This document shows, piece by piece, positions 1-7,862 of a stretch of 64,000 nucleotides of DNA. The DNA lies in NCBI GenBank assembly GCA_040754395.1, contig JBFMCL010000019.1, forward strand, positions 1 to 64,000. The letters are read 5' to 3'. Origin of the DNA: Nitrospirota bacterium (GTDB taxonomy: Bacteria; Nitrospirota; Thermodesulfovibrionia; Thermodesulfovibrionales; SM23-35). Each line of letters opens with the position of its first letter. Positions within the stretch are counted from its first letter, which is position 1. The notes beneath the pieces were generated by a model that made no database searches, was not told the DNA's origin, and was given only the letters and a program-made list of their open reading frames with translations. A program made the translations under genes and the position numbers.

Positions 1-390
1 CATCCCGTTTGAGACAGCTACAAGGGCGTTGTTCCGCTTCATGCCAGTTGCAAACGCATTCATGTCATCAGAGGGAAATATGGCAACCTCGGGCATTCCT
101 ATGCCCGCCCTGGAAGCAAGTTCTCCTGTCGTTTTGACGAGCCAACGCTCTGTTTCACTTGCAGGCGAAGTGATCACCTGCGCCCTTGTAAGTCTCTTTG
201 CGCTCCACTTCGAGAGCGCAAGACTTATGAATGCCCCGCCCATACCGAAAACAGCAGAAAATATAAGGAGAGACTGGTAATTGAGTCCGTACGCGGTCAG
301 ATAAGGTTCAACACCGAGAATTCTCAACACAATTCCCAGCACTATTACAATCGCCAGGTTGGTTATCAGGAAATATAGTACTCTGCGCAT
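1..390 (-). CDS. htpX: HtpX-type membrane zinc metalloprotease, N-terminal part only
   Basis: The 130 codons read leftwards from an ATG at 390 and run off the window edge, so the catalytic HExxH region is not visible. The protein starts with a hydrophobic segment (about residues 4-24) and a second one (about 38-60). A linker follows with SETERWLVKT, then the stretch around AGIGMPEVAIFPSDDMNAFATG, which is typical of HtpX just before the protease core. HtpX is a membrane-bound heat-shock protease that degrades damaged membrane proteins. A purine-rich ribosome site (GGAGGGAAC) lies directly upstream. The family call rests on the N-terminal third only, but the match is characteristic. Confidence 0.85.
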   Translation of the reverse strand, partial: MRRVLYFLITNLAIVIVLGIVLRILGVEPYLTAYGLNYQSLLIFSAVFGMGGAFISLALSKWSAKRLTRAQVITSPASETERWLVKTTGELASRAGIGMPEVAIFPSDDMNAFATGMKRNNALVAVSNGM

Positions 391-815
391 TGTTCCCTCC
401 TTTTCCGGCAAAGAATTTCCCCGTCTTTCATACAGACCGGAATCCTGCCTGTTTCATCCTGGATTATTCGTTTAATATCATATCCAGGACTTGTTTCTGG
501 ATAGAATTTCCAGTTCCATCATTGCTCAAATGCAATGAATTCTGATTGCTGATCCTGTGGAACCGACAATGTATAGTGTAGCAAAAAAAGCGCAGAACTT
601 CATTTCAATACAATGCCGAGAACCCAGTTGGCTATTGAAAAAAAACGATCATGCCCACAACGTCAAATAATGATGTAATCAGGGATTGTTTGCCACCGCC
701 AGATCTATATGATGGCTCTTTTAACCCTTTCCAGATATTTCATGCTTGCTCCTTTATTTCCTCTATTATTCTTATTCGTACAAGGTCTGGCATACCAGGA
801 AAATCGGTGATATGT
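391..815. other. Intergenic stretch without recognisable gene
   Basis: No convincing coding frame, RNA gene or repeat was seen here. Short frames on both strands are not supported by ribosome sites or recognisable protein patterns. The left end holds the promoter side of htpX and the right end adjoins the decayed phosphorylase. Confidence 0.5.
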
Positions 816-1227
816 TCAGAAATACGCTCTCAACACATACTCCAGCATCACTGGGTATTAAAGAAAGAACCGTTCAGAGCAATGGCAGAGCGCATTATTT
901 CGATGAAGCGGTCCCTGTCATGATAGAAAAGGGGAATAAAAACATTCTCCAAATTTATCATAAAGCGATGAGGCATCCTTAGACCAAGTACTGCTCCGGT
1001 TTCTCGGTTTGCATGCTGAATCAATCCATTTTTCGCCAAGGCAAGGCATGGGCCTCCCAGACCTCGTATTTCGGGATGCTTAGAAGCATATCAGAGGCTG
1101 AAATTGTCCTCTCTCCAGCCAGGTATATGCCTGTCATAAAGGTTCTGAAAGGGTTCTGTTGTCCAAGTCGCTGCATGAACTCCGTTCGTGATGGCATCGA
1201 TTATATACCCTTCGAACATCATCTGTG
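816..1227 (-). pseudogene. Decayed C-terminal fragments of an alpha-glucan (glycogen) phosphorylase
   Basis: Reading leftwards from 1225, the frame gives [20 protein letters not shown] then [14 protein letters not shown], a classic stretch of alpha-glucan phosphorylases. An in-frame TGA (CGA expected) follows. A shift then leads into SIPKYEVWEAH, and another into AKNGLIQHANRETGAVL. After an apparent internal deletion the frame continues with IPLFYHDRDRFIEIM and SAIALNGSFFNTQ. A further shift leads to MLEYVLRAYF and a stop at 816-818, which resembles the enzyme's normal C-terminus. At least one nonsense mutation, several frameshifts and a deletion show that the gene is dead. The family identification is from memory of the motifs. 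Confidence 0.8.
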
Positions 1228-1477
1228 AAACTTCCCCCCGTTTTTTTTGCTACTCCATTAATAAAACGTCTCATATTCAAAGCAAGATACGTCATATTTT
1301 ACAGTCCCCGATTTTTTCTTATAGATTCTTAAATAAGGCAACGAATCGTTTTTATATAGATTTTTGATGAGGCAATTCGCCCTGCCTGATGGCGTCAATT
1401 AAAGAGGCACCGGGCGGGTATAAGTTAGCGATTGCTTATTGGAAGGTCAGTCACATGCTTGTTTCCTGAATTCTCCC

Positions 1478-1506
1478 TTGACAAACGGCTTCCCGAATTT
1501 TTAGAT
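1478..1506 (+). promoter_or_regulatory. Sigma70-type promoter of the KaiC-like/XRE/cupin gene
   Basis: TTGACA at 1478-1483, a 17-bp spacer and TTAGAT at 1501-1506 make a good housekeeping-type promoter. Transcription would start near 1513, about 27 nt before the ATG at 1540. No clear Shine-Dalgarno sequence lies between them. Confidence 0.6.
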
Positions 1507-1518
1507 TAAAAGCCAATA

Positions 1519-1532
1519 GGCAACCGTTTACC
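1519..1532 (+). promoter_or_regulatory. Putative operator GGCAACCGTTTACC (dyad GGYAA-N4-TTRCC)
   Basis: The 14-mer lies just downstream of the predicted transcription start and is preceded by CAATA. Nearly the same string, CAATAGGTAACCGTTTGCCGA, recurs at 5781-5801 in the same position relative to another promoter. The arms GGYAA/TTRCC form an inverted repeat around CCGT. A repressor site is the natural reading. The binding protein is unknown; the XRE-cupin protein encoded next door and the NrpR-like proteins are candidates. Confidence 0.55.
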
Positions 1533-1539
1533 GATTACC

Positions 1540-2796
1540 ATGGCGAGAATTGACTCCGGCATAAAGGATCTGGACAGGCTTGTAGATTCGCTCTACGTCG
1601 GAGATAATGTCGTCTGGGAAGTGGAGGCGGGCACCGCCCCAGAAATCTTCATACTGAATTTCATACGGCAGTCCTTTTCCGAGAACAGGGATGTCATTTA
1701 TGTCAGCTTCAACAAATCGCCGCAGACGATCTTTCAGAAGATCGGAGACATTCCCTCGAAAGAGAAATTCATCCTTCTTGACTGCTTTACTTCAGGAAAA
1801 GGCAAGAATGACAGGGCGTTTACAAAGTTTTACGACAACAACACAGGGTATAACGTAATCAGGGTTGGAGACCCGAGAAATATCGATGATTTTACTTCCC
1901 TCCTCAATTCCCTTGAGGACAAATTCCAGTCAGGCGGCAGATATATCTTTGACAGCCTGACCGGCATGCAGGACCTCTGGGGAGATGAAAACAGGACGTA
2001 CAAATTTTTTACCTATATCTGCCCGCGGCTGTATGACCTCGGAACGGTCGCCTACTGGCTCCTCGAAAAGGACGCGCACAGTCAGAAGTTCAAGGCAAAT
2101 CTGCGGCATATTACCCAGGTAGTCCTTGAGTTGTACAAAAGAAAGGACAAACTCTGGATCAAGGCACTGAAACTTGAAGGGCGTCCCAACAGGGAAGCAT
2201 TCAAGCCGCATGCATACGAAATAAGCGAAAAAACCATATCGATCACGACCGTCAGAAAGGAGCCTGCCTACGATATAGGCACGAAAATAAAGGATCTGCG
2301 CACAAAAGCGGGAATGAGCCAGAAGGAGCTTGCAGAGAAGGTTGATCTGACCCCGAGTTTCATTTCGCAGATGGAAAACAACCAGATCACCCCGTCCCTG
2401 CATTCATTCATTCAGATCTGTAATGCCCTCGGGGTAAGCCTCTCGGACACCCTTGAAAAAAAATCAGGAGAGAAACCGTGGCTTATCAGAAAGGAAAAGG
2501 TCTTTGCCAATATCGTGCAGAAAGAGAGCGGCGCAAAAAGTTTTGGCATCGTCAGTAACGGCAAAATGTCCGGAACCCTGATTGTCATAGAACCTTATGC
2601 GAAAGTGAAAGGCCAGGTAATACCTGCCGGAGGGAAAAAATTATTACATGTCCTGAAAGGGGATATTTCGGTAGTGATTGACGGTAAAGGTGAGATGCTT
2701 GGAGCGGGGGATTCCCTGTTCCTGAGCAAGGAATCCGCATCTTTATTGAAAAACGAAGGGGGTGATAGCGCAGAAATCTTTTTGGTAAGCGCTTAA
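1540..2796 (+). CDS. KaiC/RAD55-like domain fused to XRE helix-turn-helix and cupin (418 aa)
   Basis: Residues about 1-225 resemble KaiC/RAD55-type RecA-fold domains: an opening of the type GIKDLDRLV, and a Walker B-like hydrophobic strand ending RYIFDSLTG. The Walker A position reads EVEAGTAPEIF and has no GxxxxGK(S/T), so ATP binding is doubtful. Residues about 247-305 are an XRE helix-turn-helix (KIKDLRTKAGMSQKELA, then SFISQMENNQITPSL). Residues about 325-418 are a cupin-like beta barrel (IPAGGKKLLHVLKGDISVVI). XRE-cupin proteins are ligand-sensing transcription regulators; the N-terminal fusion is unusual. The gene stands alone behind its own promoter and putative operator, directly upstream of the glutamate synthase cluster, so it may control that cluster and itself. 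The domain calls are fairly secure; the role is inference. Confidence 0.8.
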   Translation: MARIDSGIKDLDRLVDSLYVGDNVVWEVEAGTAPEIFILNFIRQSFSENRDVIYVSFNKSPQTIFQKIGDIPSKEKFILLDCFTSGKGKNDRAFTKFYDNNTGYNVIRVGDPRNIDDFTSLLNSLEDKFQSGGRYIFDSLTGMQDLWGDENRTYKFFTYICPRLYDLGTVAYWLLEKDAHSQKFKANLRHITQVVLELYKRKDKLWIKALKLEGRPNREAFKPHAYEISEKTISITTVRKEPAYDIGTKIKDLRTKAGMSQKELAEKVDLTPSFISQMENNQITPSLHSFIQICNALGVSLSDTLEKKSGEKPWLIRKEKVFANIVQKESGAKSFGIVSNGKMSGTLIVIEPYAKVKGQVIPAGGKKLLHVLKGDISVVIDGKGEMLGAGDSLFLSKESASLLKNEGGDSAEIFLVSA

Positions 2797-2840
2797 GCGC
2801 AGCATTTAAGTGCTGAAAAATGGTAGGGTTGTTCAGTCTG

Positions 2841-2900
2841 AAGGATTTTTTTTGCCCGGGAAGTTAATAAATACTGAAATTTAACATTTATCTGTTAAAT
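2841..2900 (+). promoter_or_regulatory. Leader block shared with the second glutamate-synthase gene, plus inverted repeat
   Basis: The 40 bases at 2841-2880 match 5923-5962 at a similar distance from the next start codon (47 versus 45 nt). Both carry AAGG...TTTTTTTGCC and end in AAATACTGAAAT. Just downstream, ATTTAACA (2879-2886) and TGTTAAAT (2893-2900) form a perfect 8-bp inverted repeat with a 6-nt spacer, 27 nt before the ATG. This looks like a regulated promoter region; no clear -35/-10 pair is visible. Confidence 0.45.
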
Positions 2901-2927
2901 AATACTAAACTATGAGGAGGAAAAAAG

Positions 2928-4529
2928 ATGAATTACGGAACACCGAACGCAAGCGCTGCGACAGGAACGAAAAACAGGGTACAGGACCCGGCGCCATATT
3001 CAGGCATATGTTCAGTCTGCCTTGACGGCTGCCCGGGTATATGCGAGATCGGAAAATCTTCCTACAGAGGCAGGGAGGTGCTGTATCCCCAGCCTTTCGG
3101 CAAGGTAACCGCCGGAGCAACAAAGGAGTACCCGGTGGACTATTCCCATCTGAACATCCAGGGGACATGTATCGGCGCAATAGGAATGGAAGCGGATTCT
3201 GACAAGGCGCTTTTTTCGAATGTTTCCACTGAAGTGACACTTGGAAGGGATCACAAGGTCAGCCTGAAAGTCCCGGTTTTCACCGGCGCGCTCGGATCGA
3301 CCAACATTGCGAAGGACAACTGGGAAGGGCTGGCAGTGGGTGCCGCCGTCTCGGGCATCATGGTGGTAATCGGCGAGAATGTCGTGGGCATGGACCCTGA
3401 TGCCGAGATCAAGAACGGGAGAGTGGTCAATTCCCCTGAACTTGCAAGAAGAGTAAAAACATTCAACGACTGGAAAGATACCCATGGCGCAATTATTCTT
3501 CAGCAGAACGTTGAGGATGCAAGGCTCAGCTCTCCTGAGTATGCGGTCGAAAAACTCGGGGTTGAATGCCTCGAGCTGAAATGGGGGCAGGGAGCAAAGA
3601 ATATCGGTGGAGAGGTGAAGCTGAAAACCCTCGACAGGGCGCTCGAACTGAAAAGGAGGGGATATGTCGTACTTCCCGACCCCGATGACAAGGTTGTCCA
3701 GAAGGCATTCAAGGAAGGGGCATTCAGGGAATTCGAAAGGCATTCAAGACTCGGGATGGTAGAGTATGAAGGGTTCATGAAGAGTGTCGAATATCTCAGG
3801 AAGATCGGGGCAAAGTTCGTTTCTCTGAAGACAGGCGCCTACAGGGTTGCGGATCTCGCCAGGGCGATGAAGTTTGCATCGGATGCCCAGATAGACCTTC
3901 TTACCATTGACGGTGCAGGCGGCGGAACCGGAATGAGCCCGTGGAGGATGATGAACGAATGGGGAATCCCGACCATTTACCTTGAAGCCCTCGCATACAA
4001 ATTCGCGGAAGAATTACGGGCAAGGGGCAAATATGTGCCGGATCTCGCGATTGCGGGAGGTTTTGCGCTTGAGGATCATGTGTTCAAGGCAATTGCGCTG
4101 GGCGCACCGTTCGTGAAAGCGGTATGCATGGGCAGAGCCACAATGGTACCTGCCATGGTCGGAAAGAATATCCAGAGATGGATCCAGGACGACAAGCTAC
4201 CTGCGGAAATCAAGAAATACGGTGACTCTGCGGAAAAAATATTCGTGAGCGCCGAGACATTGAAGGCAAAGTACGGGAAGGCCTACAAAAAGATCCCTCT
4301 CGGCGCGATCGGGATGTACACCTTCTGTGACAGACTGCAGATAGGCCTACAGCAGCTTATGGCTGGTGCAAGGAAATTTGCGATCCAGTACATCGACAGG
4401 TCCGACCTCGTATCACTGACGAAGGAAGCGACCGAGGTGACCGGTATTCCTTATGTAATGGAATCAGATATGGAAGAAGCTGACAGGATACTTTTCGGTA
4501 TTGAAACGATTGCAAAGGCAGCGGTATAG
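2928..4529 (+). CDS. Archaeal-type glutamate synthase FMN-binding subunit, copy 1 (533 aa)
   Basis: This belongs to the FMN-binding glutamate synthase (GltB central domain) family in its stand-alone archaeal form. In these proteins electrons reach FMN and 2-oxoglutarate is converted to glutamate with ammonia or glutamine nitrogen. Visible marks are an N-terminal Cys cluster (ICSVCLDGCPGIC, residues about 26-38), the FMN barrel stretch TIDGAGGGTGMSPWRMMNEW, and IAGGFALEDHVFKAIALGA near the C-terminal side. No glutaminase domain is present. GAGGAGG stands 7 nt upstream of the ATG. The paralogue at 6008 is similar throughout. The gene is followed by an NrpR-like repressor, which in archaea governs nitrogen assimilation. 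FMN family membership is secure; the physiological electron donor is not visible in this protein. Confidence 0.85.
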   Translation: MNYGTPNASAATGTKNRVQDPAPYSGICSVCLDGCPGICEIGKSSYRGREVLYPQPFGKVTAGATKEYPVDYSHLNIQGTCIGAIGMEADSDKALFSNVSTEVTLGRDHKVSLKVPVFTGALGSTNIAKDNWEGLAVGAAVSGIMVVIGENVVGMDPDAEIKNGRVVNSPELARRVKTFNDWKDTHGAIILQQNVEDARLSSPEYAVEKLGVECLELKWGQGAKNIGGEVKLKTLDRALELKRRGYVVLPDPDDKVVQKAFKEGAFREFERHSRLGMVEYEGFMKSVEYLRKIGAKFVSLKTGAYRVADLARAMKFASDAQIDLLTIDGAGGGTGMSPWRMMNEWGIPTIYLEALAYKFAEELRARGKYVPDLAIAGGFALEDHVFKAIALGAPFVKAVCMGRATMVPAMVGKNIQRWIQDDKLPAEIKKYGDSAEKIFVSAETLKAKYGKAYKKIPLGAIGMYTFCDRLQIGLQQLMAGARKFAIQYIDRSDLVSLTKEATEVTGIPYVMESDMEEADRILFGIETIAKAAV

Positions 4530-4591
4530 TGTTGAACAGGGCGGGGATACTGTGAAGGTATCCCCGCTGCTTGAAAAGGAGACGTGCGTTT

Positions 4592-5566
4592 ATGACGAAA
4601 ACGATGCTTGCCATTCTGAGCGTTCTCGACAAGGAGTCGGAAAAGATATGCGGTTCCAGGGCCATATCACGGCAGTTGAAGATGCACGGGCTGGACCTCA
4701 CCGAAAGGACGGTAAGGTACCATCTCAGAATCCTTGATGAGCGGGGGTTCACCAGGGTATTCGGCAAGGAGGGCAGAATGATCACCCCGAAGGGCAGGGA
4801 GGAACTCTCCCAGGCGCTTGTCTCCACAAAGATCGGTTTTGTGATCAGCAGGATTGAAACACTCTCCTATCTCACGGATTTCGATCTCGACACGCAGGAA
4901 GGAAACATTATCCTGAATCTCTCCTATTTTCCGGAAGACAGGATCAGCGAGGCGCTCAGGATCATGAAACCGGTATTTTCCTCTCCCTATGTCATGTCCG
5001 ATAAGGTTGTTCTGAAAAGGAGCGGCGAAAATATCGGGGATATACCCGTGCCCGAAGGCCAGGCAGGGTTCGGCACTGTCTGCAGTGTGACGATAAACGG
5101 AATATTTCTCAAGAACGGCATTCCGGTTTCTTCGAAATTCGGCGGAGTGCTCCAGATAAATTCAGACCCCCAGCGGTTTACCGCACTGATCGGGTATGAA
5201 GGATCGTCAATGGACCCCCTTGAGATATTCATAAAAAGCAGGATGACGGATGTTAAGGGCGCGGTGAAGAATCATTCAGGCAAGATACTTGCGAGCTTCA
5301 GGGAAATCCCTGTCGTCAGTGTCGAAAGGGCCGTACAGTTACAGAAGACGCTGCGGGAAAAAGGAATCGGTGGCATCCTTATGATCGGAAAACCGAATCA
5401 GCCGCTTCTTGAAATGCCGGTGAGCATGGACAAGGCGGGGATGATCATTGTAGGCGGGCTGAATCCGATCGCCGCGCTTGAGGAAGCAGGCATAACTACA
5501 GTAAGCAAGGCAATGTCAACGCTCTGCCGGTTTACTGACCTCGTGAAATTCAGGGAAATCCTGTAA
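4592..5566 (+). CDS. NrpR-like transcriptional repressor, copy 1 (single NrpR/DUF128 domain)
   Basis: NrpR is the 2-oxoglutarate-responsive repressor of nitrogen genes in methanogens; bacterial members usually have one regulatory domain. Residues about 1-70 form a winged helix (SRAISRQLKMHGLDLTERTV, RYHLRILDERGFTRV). The rest is the DUF128/NrpR domain, with GFGTVCSVTINGIFLKNGIP, the ASFREIPV stretch and the C-terminal GGLNPIAALEEAGI. The start at ATG 4592 is preferred because AAAAGGAG lies 10 nt upstream; an earlier TTG at 4571 is possible. The gene follows the glutamate synthase gene by about 60 nt, probably in one transcript. A close paralogue lies at 12714, so the two repressors bracket the second glutamate synthase operon. 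Confidence 0.85.
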   Translation: MTKTMLAILSVLDKESEKICGSRAISRQLKMHGLDLTERTVRYHLRILDERGFTRVFGKEGRMITPKGREELSQALVSTKIGFVISRIETLSYLTDFDLDTQEGNIILNLSYFPEDRISEALRIMKPVFSSPYVMSDKVVLKRSGENIGDIPVPEGQAGFGTVCSVTINGIFLKNGIPVSSKFGGVLQINSDPQRFTALIGYEGSSMDPLEIFIKSRMTDVKGAVKNHSGKILASFREIPVVSVERAVQLQKTLREKGIGGILMIGKPNQPLLEMPVSMDKAGMIIVGGLNPIAALEEAGITTVSKAMSTLCRFTDLVKFREIL

Positions 5567-5698
5567 CTGCCCGTATCCGGCGGTTCTCTGCACCGCTCTC
5601 CGGCATAGCCTTCCCCCCTGATGCTCCGGCAGTTTTTCGTTCAATCTCCACAGTACATACCTTAAGATAATTCCAAATTATTACATAATTAATGAACG

Positions 5699-5725
5699 CA
5701 GAAACCCTTCACTGAAGGGTTTCTG
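5699..5725. terminator. Near-perfect 12-bp hairpin between nrpR-like gene and next promoter
   Basis: CAGAAACCCTTC and GAAGGGTTTCTG are complementary over 12 bases around a 3-nt centre. There is no U-run directly after it, so it may be a weak or factor-assisted terminator, or a barrier hairpin. It lies only 17 nt before the -35 box of the next promoter. Confidence 0.45.
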
Positions 5726-5742
5726 AGCGCAACATTTTTTGC

Positions 5743-5771
5743 TTGACTTTTATGCATTCCTTTCATATGCT
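5743..5771 (+). promoter_or_regulatory. Sigma70-type promoter of the glutamate synthase/NuoEF operon
   Basis: TTGACT at 5743-5748, a 17-bp spacer and TATGCT at 5766-5771. The predicted start near 5778 leaves a leader of about 230 nt before the ATG at 6008. The arrangement of promoter and downstream operator copies the one at 1478-1532. Confidence 0.55.
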
Positions 5772-5785
5772 GTGAGAAAGCAATA

Positions 5786-5799
5786 GGTAACCGTTTGCC
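5786..5799 (+). promoter_or_regulatory. Putative operator GGTAACCGTTTGCC, second copy
   Basis: It starts 14 nt downstream of the -10 box, against 12 nt in the copy at 1519, and shares the flanking CAATA and CGA. The two single-base differences (C/T and A/G) are symmetric in the dyad, as expected of a true binding site. It links regulation of the KaiC-like/XRE/cupin gene with that of the second glutamate synthase operon. Confidence 0.55.
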
Positions 5800-6007
5800 G
5801 ACGAAAATGAAGACGGTCAGATACATAACACATTTTTGTGCCTTGCTTTCCTGCAAAAGTTGCCCTCAACGTATGTCCCTGAAGAAAAGGTGCCCCGATA
5901 ATGAAAAAAGGGGAGGTGATATAAGGGATTTTTTTGCCTTCGTGCACAAGAAATACTGAAATCACGTTCATGAAAATAAGAAATACTTACCACCAAAGGA
6001 GGAGAAC
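5800..6007 (+). promoter_or_regulatory. Long untranslated leader of the second glutamate synthase operon
   Basis: About 208 nt without a convincing reading frame. It contains the 40-base block 5923-5962 shared with 2841-2880, and a repeated AAGAAATACT at 5948-5957 and 5979-5988. I could not assign it to a known riboswitch class. AAAGGAGGAG immediately precedes the ATG at 6008. Confidence 0.4.
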
Positions 6008-7573
6008 ATGACTCTCAGCAAACCGAATGCAAGTGCCGCAACTGTAACAACGACGAGGGTATCCCCTTCGCCCATGTCCGGTCTGTGCGTCAACTGCGTT
6101 GACGGATGTCCCGGGTACTGCGAGGTGGGAAGATCCGCTCTTCGGGGGCGGGAAATCATCTATCCGCAGCCGTTTGGAAAGGTTATTTCCGGTTCTGAAA
6201 AGGATTATCCCGTGGATTTTTCTCACTTCAATATCCATGGAACCTGTGTCGGCGCAGTAGGTGCGGAAGCAGACCCTGACAAGGCGACGTTTCCTGCGGT
6301 AAGCGTTGAGACGGAAATCAGCGGTCAGGGGACAAAAATACCGATGAAGGTACCGGTCTTCACCGGCGCACTCGGGTCCACGGAGATTGCGCGGGTAAAC
6401 TGGGAGGGAACGGCGGTGGGCGCTGCCATCAGCGGTTCCATACTCGTCTGCGGGGAGAATGTCTGCGGAATGGACCCAAAGGCGGAAATCAAGAACGGAA
6501 GGATCACCAATTCCCCTGAACTCGCCAGAAGGGTGAAGATTTACAAGGACTGGTATGACGGATACGGGACCATGCTTGTGCAGCTGAATGTTGAAGATAC
6601 CCGACTCGGAGTTGCGGAATATGCGGTGGAAAAACTCGGTGTTGAGGGCATAGAGCTCAAATGGGGGCAGGGCGCAAAGTGCATCGGAGGTGAAGTGAAG
6701 CTCCCGACGCTGGACAGAGCGCTGCAGCTCAAGAAACGCGGGTACATTGTCCTCCCGGACCCTGAAAACAAGTCGGTGCAGGAAGCGCACAAACTGGGAG
6801 GTATCGCGGAATTCGAACGCCATTCGCGGCTTGGCATGGTGGATGAGGAGTCGTTTATGAAGGAAGCGGAACGGGTGCGGAAGATCGGCGCCAAATATGT
6901 AACACTCAAAACAGGCGCATACAGGCCGGTTGATCTGGCGCGTGCGGTGAAGTATTCGTCGATGGCAAAGATGGACCTCCTCACCGTCGACGGCGCAGGC
7001 GGAGGAACGGGCATGAGCCCATGGAGAATGATGAATGAATGGGGAATCCCGACCGTGTATCTTGAATGCCTGCTTTACAAATACCTCAGGAGGCTGAAAG
7101 AGAAAGGTGAATTCATTCCTTCAGTCGCCATCGCAGGCGGAATCGTGCTTGAGGACCATATTTTCAAGGCGATCGCGCTCGGCGCGCCTTTTGTAAAGGC
7201 GATCTGCATGGGGCGTTCGACACTGACCGCGGGCATGGTTGGCAAGACCCAGGGCCAGCTCATTGAAGAGGCATACGGAAAAGGAAAGGAATATGAGGAA
7301 GCGCTCATGAGAACCTTTAACGGGGCCGCACAGCTCAAGGAAAAATTCGGCAAGGATATTAAAAAGATACCTCCTGCGGCAATCGGCATCTACACCTATT
7401 ATGACAGGCTTGCGGTCGGGCTCAAACAGCTTATGGCAGGCACCCGCAAGTTCGCACTGAAATACATCGACAGGGACGACATCATGTCGCTGACAAGGGA
7501 AGCTGCCGAGGTTTCCGGGATTCCCTATCTCATGGACGTTGATATGAAAGAAGCTGAGAATATCCTGGGCTGA
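6008..7573 (+). CDS. Archaeal-type glutamate synthase FMN-binding subunit, copy 2 (521 aa)
   Basis: Paralogue of the protein at 2928 with the same architecture: N-terminal Cys group (LCVNCVDGCPGYC), FMN barrel with TVDGAGGGTGMSPWRMMNEW, and IAGGIVLEDHIFKAIALGA. The extreme N-terminus (KPNASAATVTTTRV) also mirrors copy 1. This copy heads a run of co-oriented, closely spaced genes for ferredoxin, NuoE, NuoF and a NuoG/FDH-like protein. That suggests those proteins feed it electrons in place of the usual GltD subunit. A strong ribosome site (AAAGGAGGAG) precedes the ATG. The family is secure; the complex with NuoEF is inference from gene order. Confidence 0.85.
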   Translation: MTLSKPNASAATVTTTRVSPSPMSGLCVNCVDGCPGYCEVGRSALRGREIIYPQPFGKVISGSEKDYPVDFSHFNIHGTCVGAVGAEADPDKATFPAVSVETEISGQGTKIPMKVPVFTGALGSTEIARVNWEGTAVGAAISGSILVCGENVCGMDPKAEIKNGRITNSPELARRVKIYKDWYDGYGTMLVQLNVEDTRLGVAEYAVEKLGVEGIELKWGQGAKCIGGEVKLPTLDRALQLKKRGYIVLPDPENKSVQEAHKLGGIAEFERHSRLGMVDEESFMKEAERVRKIGAKYVTLKTGAYRPVDLARAVKYSSMAKMDLLTVDGAGGGTGMSPWRMMNEWGIPTVYLECLLYKYLRRLKEKGEFIPSVAIAGGIVLEDHIFKAIALGAPFVKAICMGRSTLTAGMVGKTQGQLIEEAYGKGKEYEEALMRTFNGAAQLKEKFGKDIKKIPPAAIGIYTYYDRLAVGLKQLMAGTRKFALKYIDRDDIMSLTREAAEVSGIPYLMDVDMKEAENILG

Positions 7574-7625
7574 GATAATGATTGCACTGGTAAAAAACGC
7601 CTGAATCAATAGAGAGGAGAAAACA

Positions 7626-7847
7626 ATGCTTAATTTGATCTGCTATAAATTCTGTGCATCACCCTTTTGCATGGTCAGCTGTCCTGCCGGAGCAATCAGT
7701 ATCTCGGAGAAGGACAACAACGTATATGCGGATACCAACAAATGCAACAGATGCGGAATCTGCCGCGCAATGTGCTCCATACTCAGTTTTGACAAGAACC
7801 TCAGAAGGAAACGCGTATGGATGCGCGAGGATTTCGGAAAGAAGTAA
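7626..7847 (+). CDS. Small ferredoxin, 4Fe-4S type (73 aa)
   Basis: The protein has two Cys groups: CYKFC...CMVSCPAGAI near the N-terminus and CNRCGICRAMC at about residues 39-49. This would hold one or two 4Fe-4S clusters; the first group is irregular. It sits 52 nt after the second glutamate synthase gene and 15 nt before NuoE, with GAGAGGAGA upstream of the ATG. In archaeal-type glutamate synthases a ferredoxin-like polypeptide is often a separate subunit, so this is a good candidate for the link between the flavoprotein module and the FMN subunit. Confidence 0.8.
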   Translation: MLNLICYKFCASPFCMVSCPAGAISISEKDNNVYADTNKCNRCGICRAMCSILSFDKNLRRKRVWMREDFGKK

Positions 7848-7862
7848 GGAAAGGGCAAGAAC

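Noticed and set aside
29-280. Plus-strand open frame of 83 codons at the window start
   Set aside because: It lies antisense to htpX, which has clear family motifs on the minus strand.
651-982. Plus-strand short frames at 651-923 and 746-982
   Set aside because: They overlap or adjoin the decayed phosphorylase on the opposite strand, have low-complexity composition and no ribosome sites.
2843-2855. Possible sigma54 promoter (GG...GC) before the first glutamate synthase gene
   Set aside because: Spacing between GG and GC is 9 nt, not the required 10, in both this copy and the one at 5925, and the surrounding consensus is poor.
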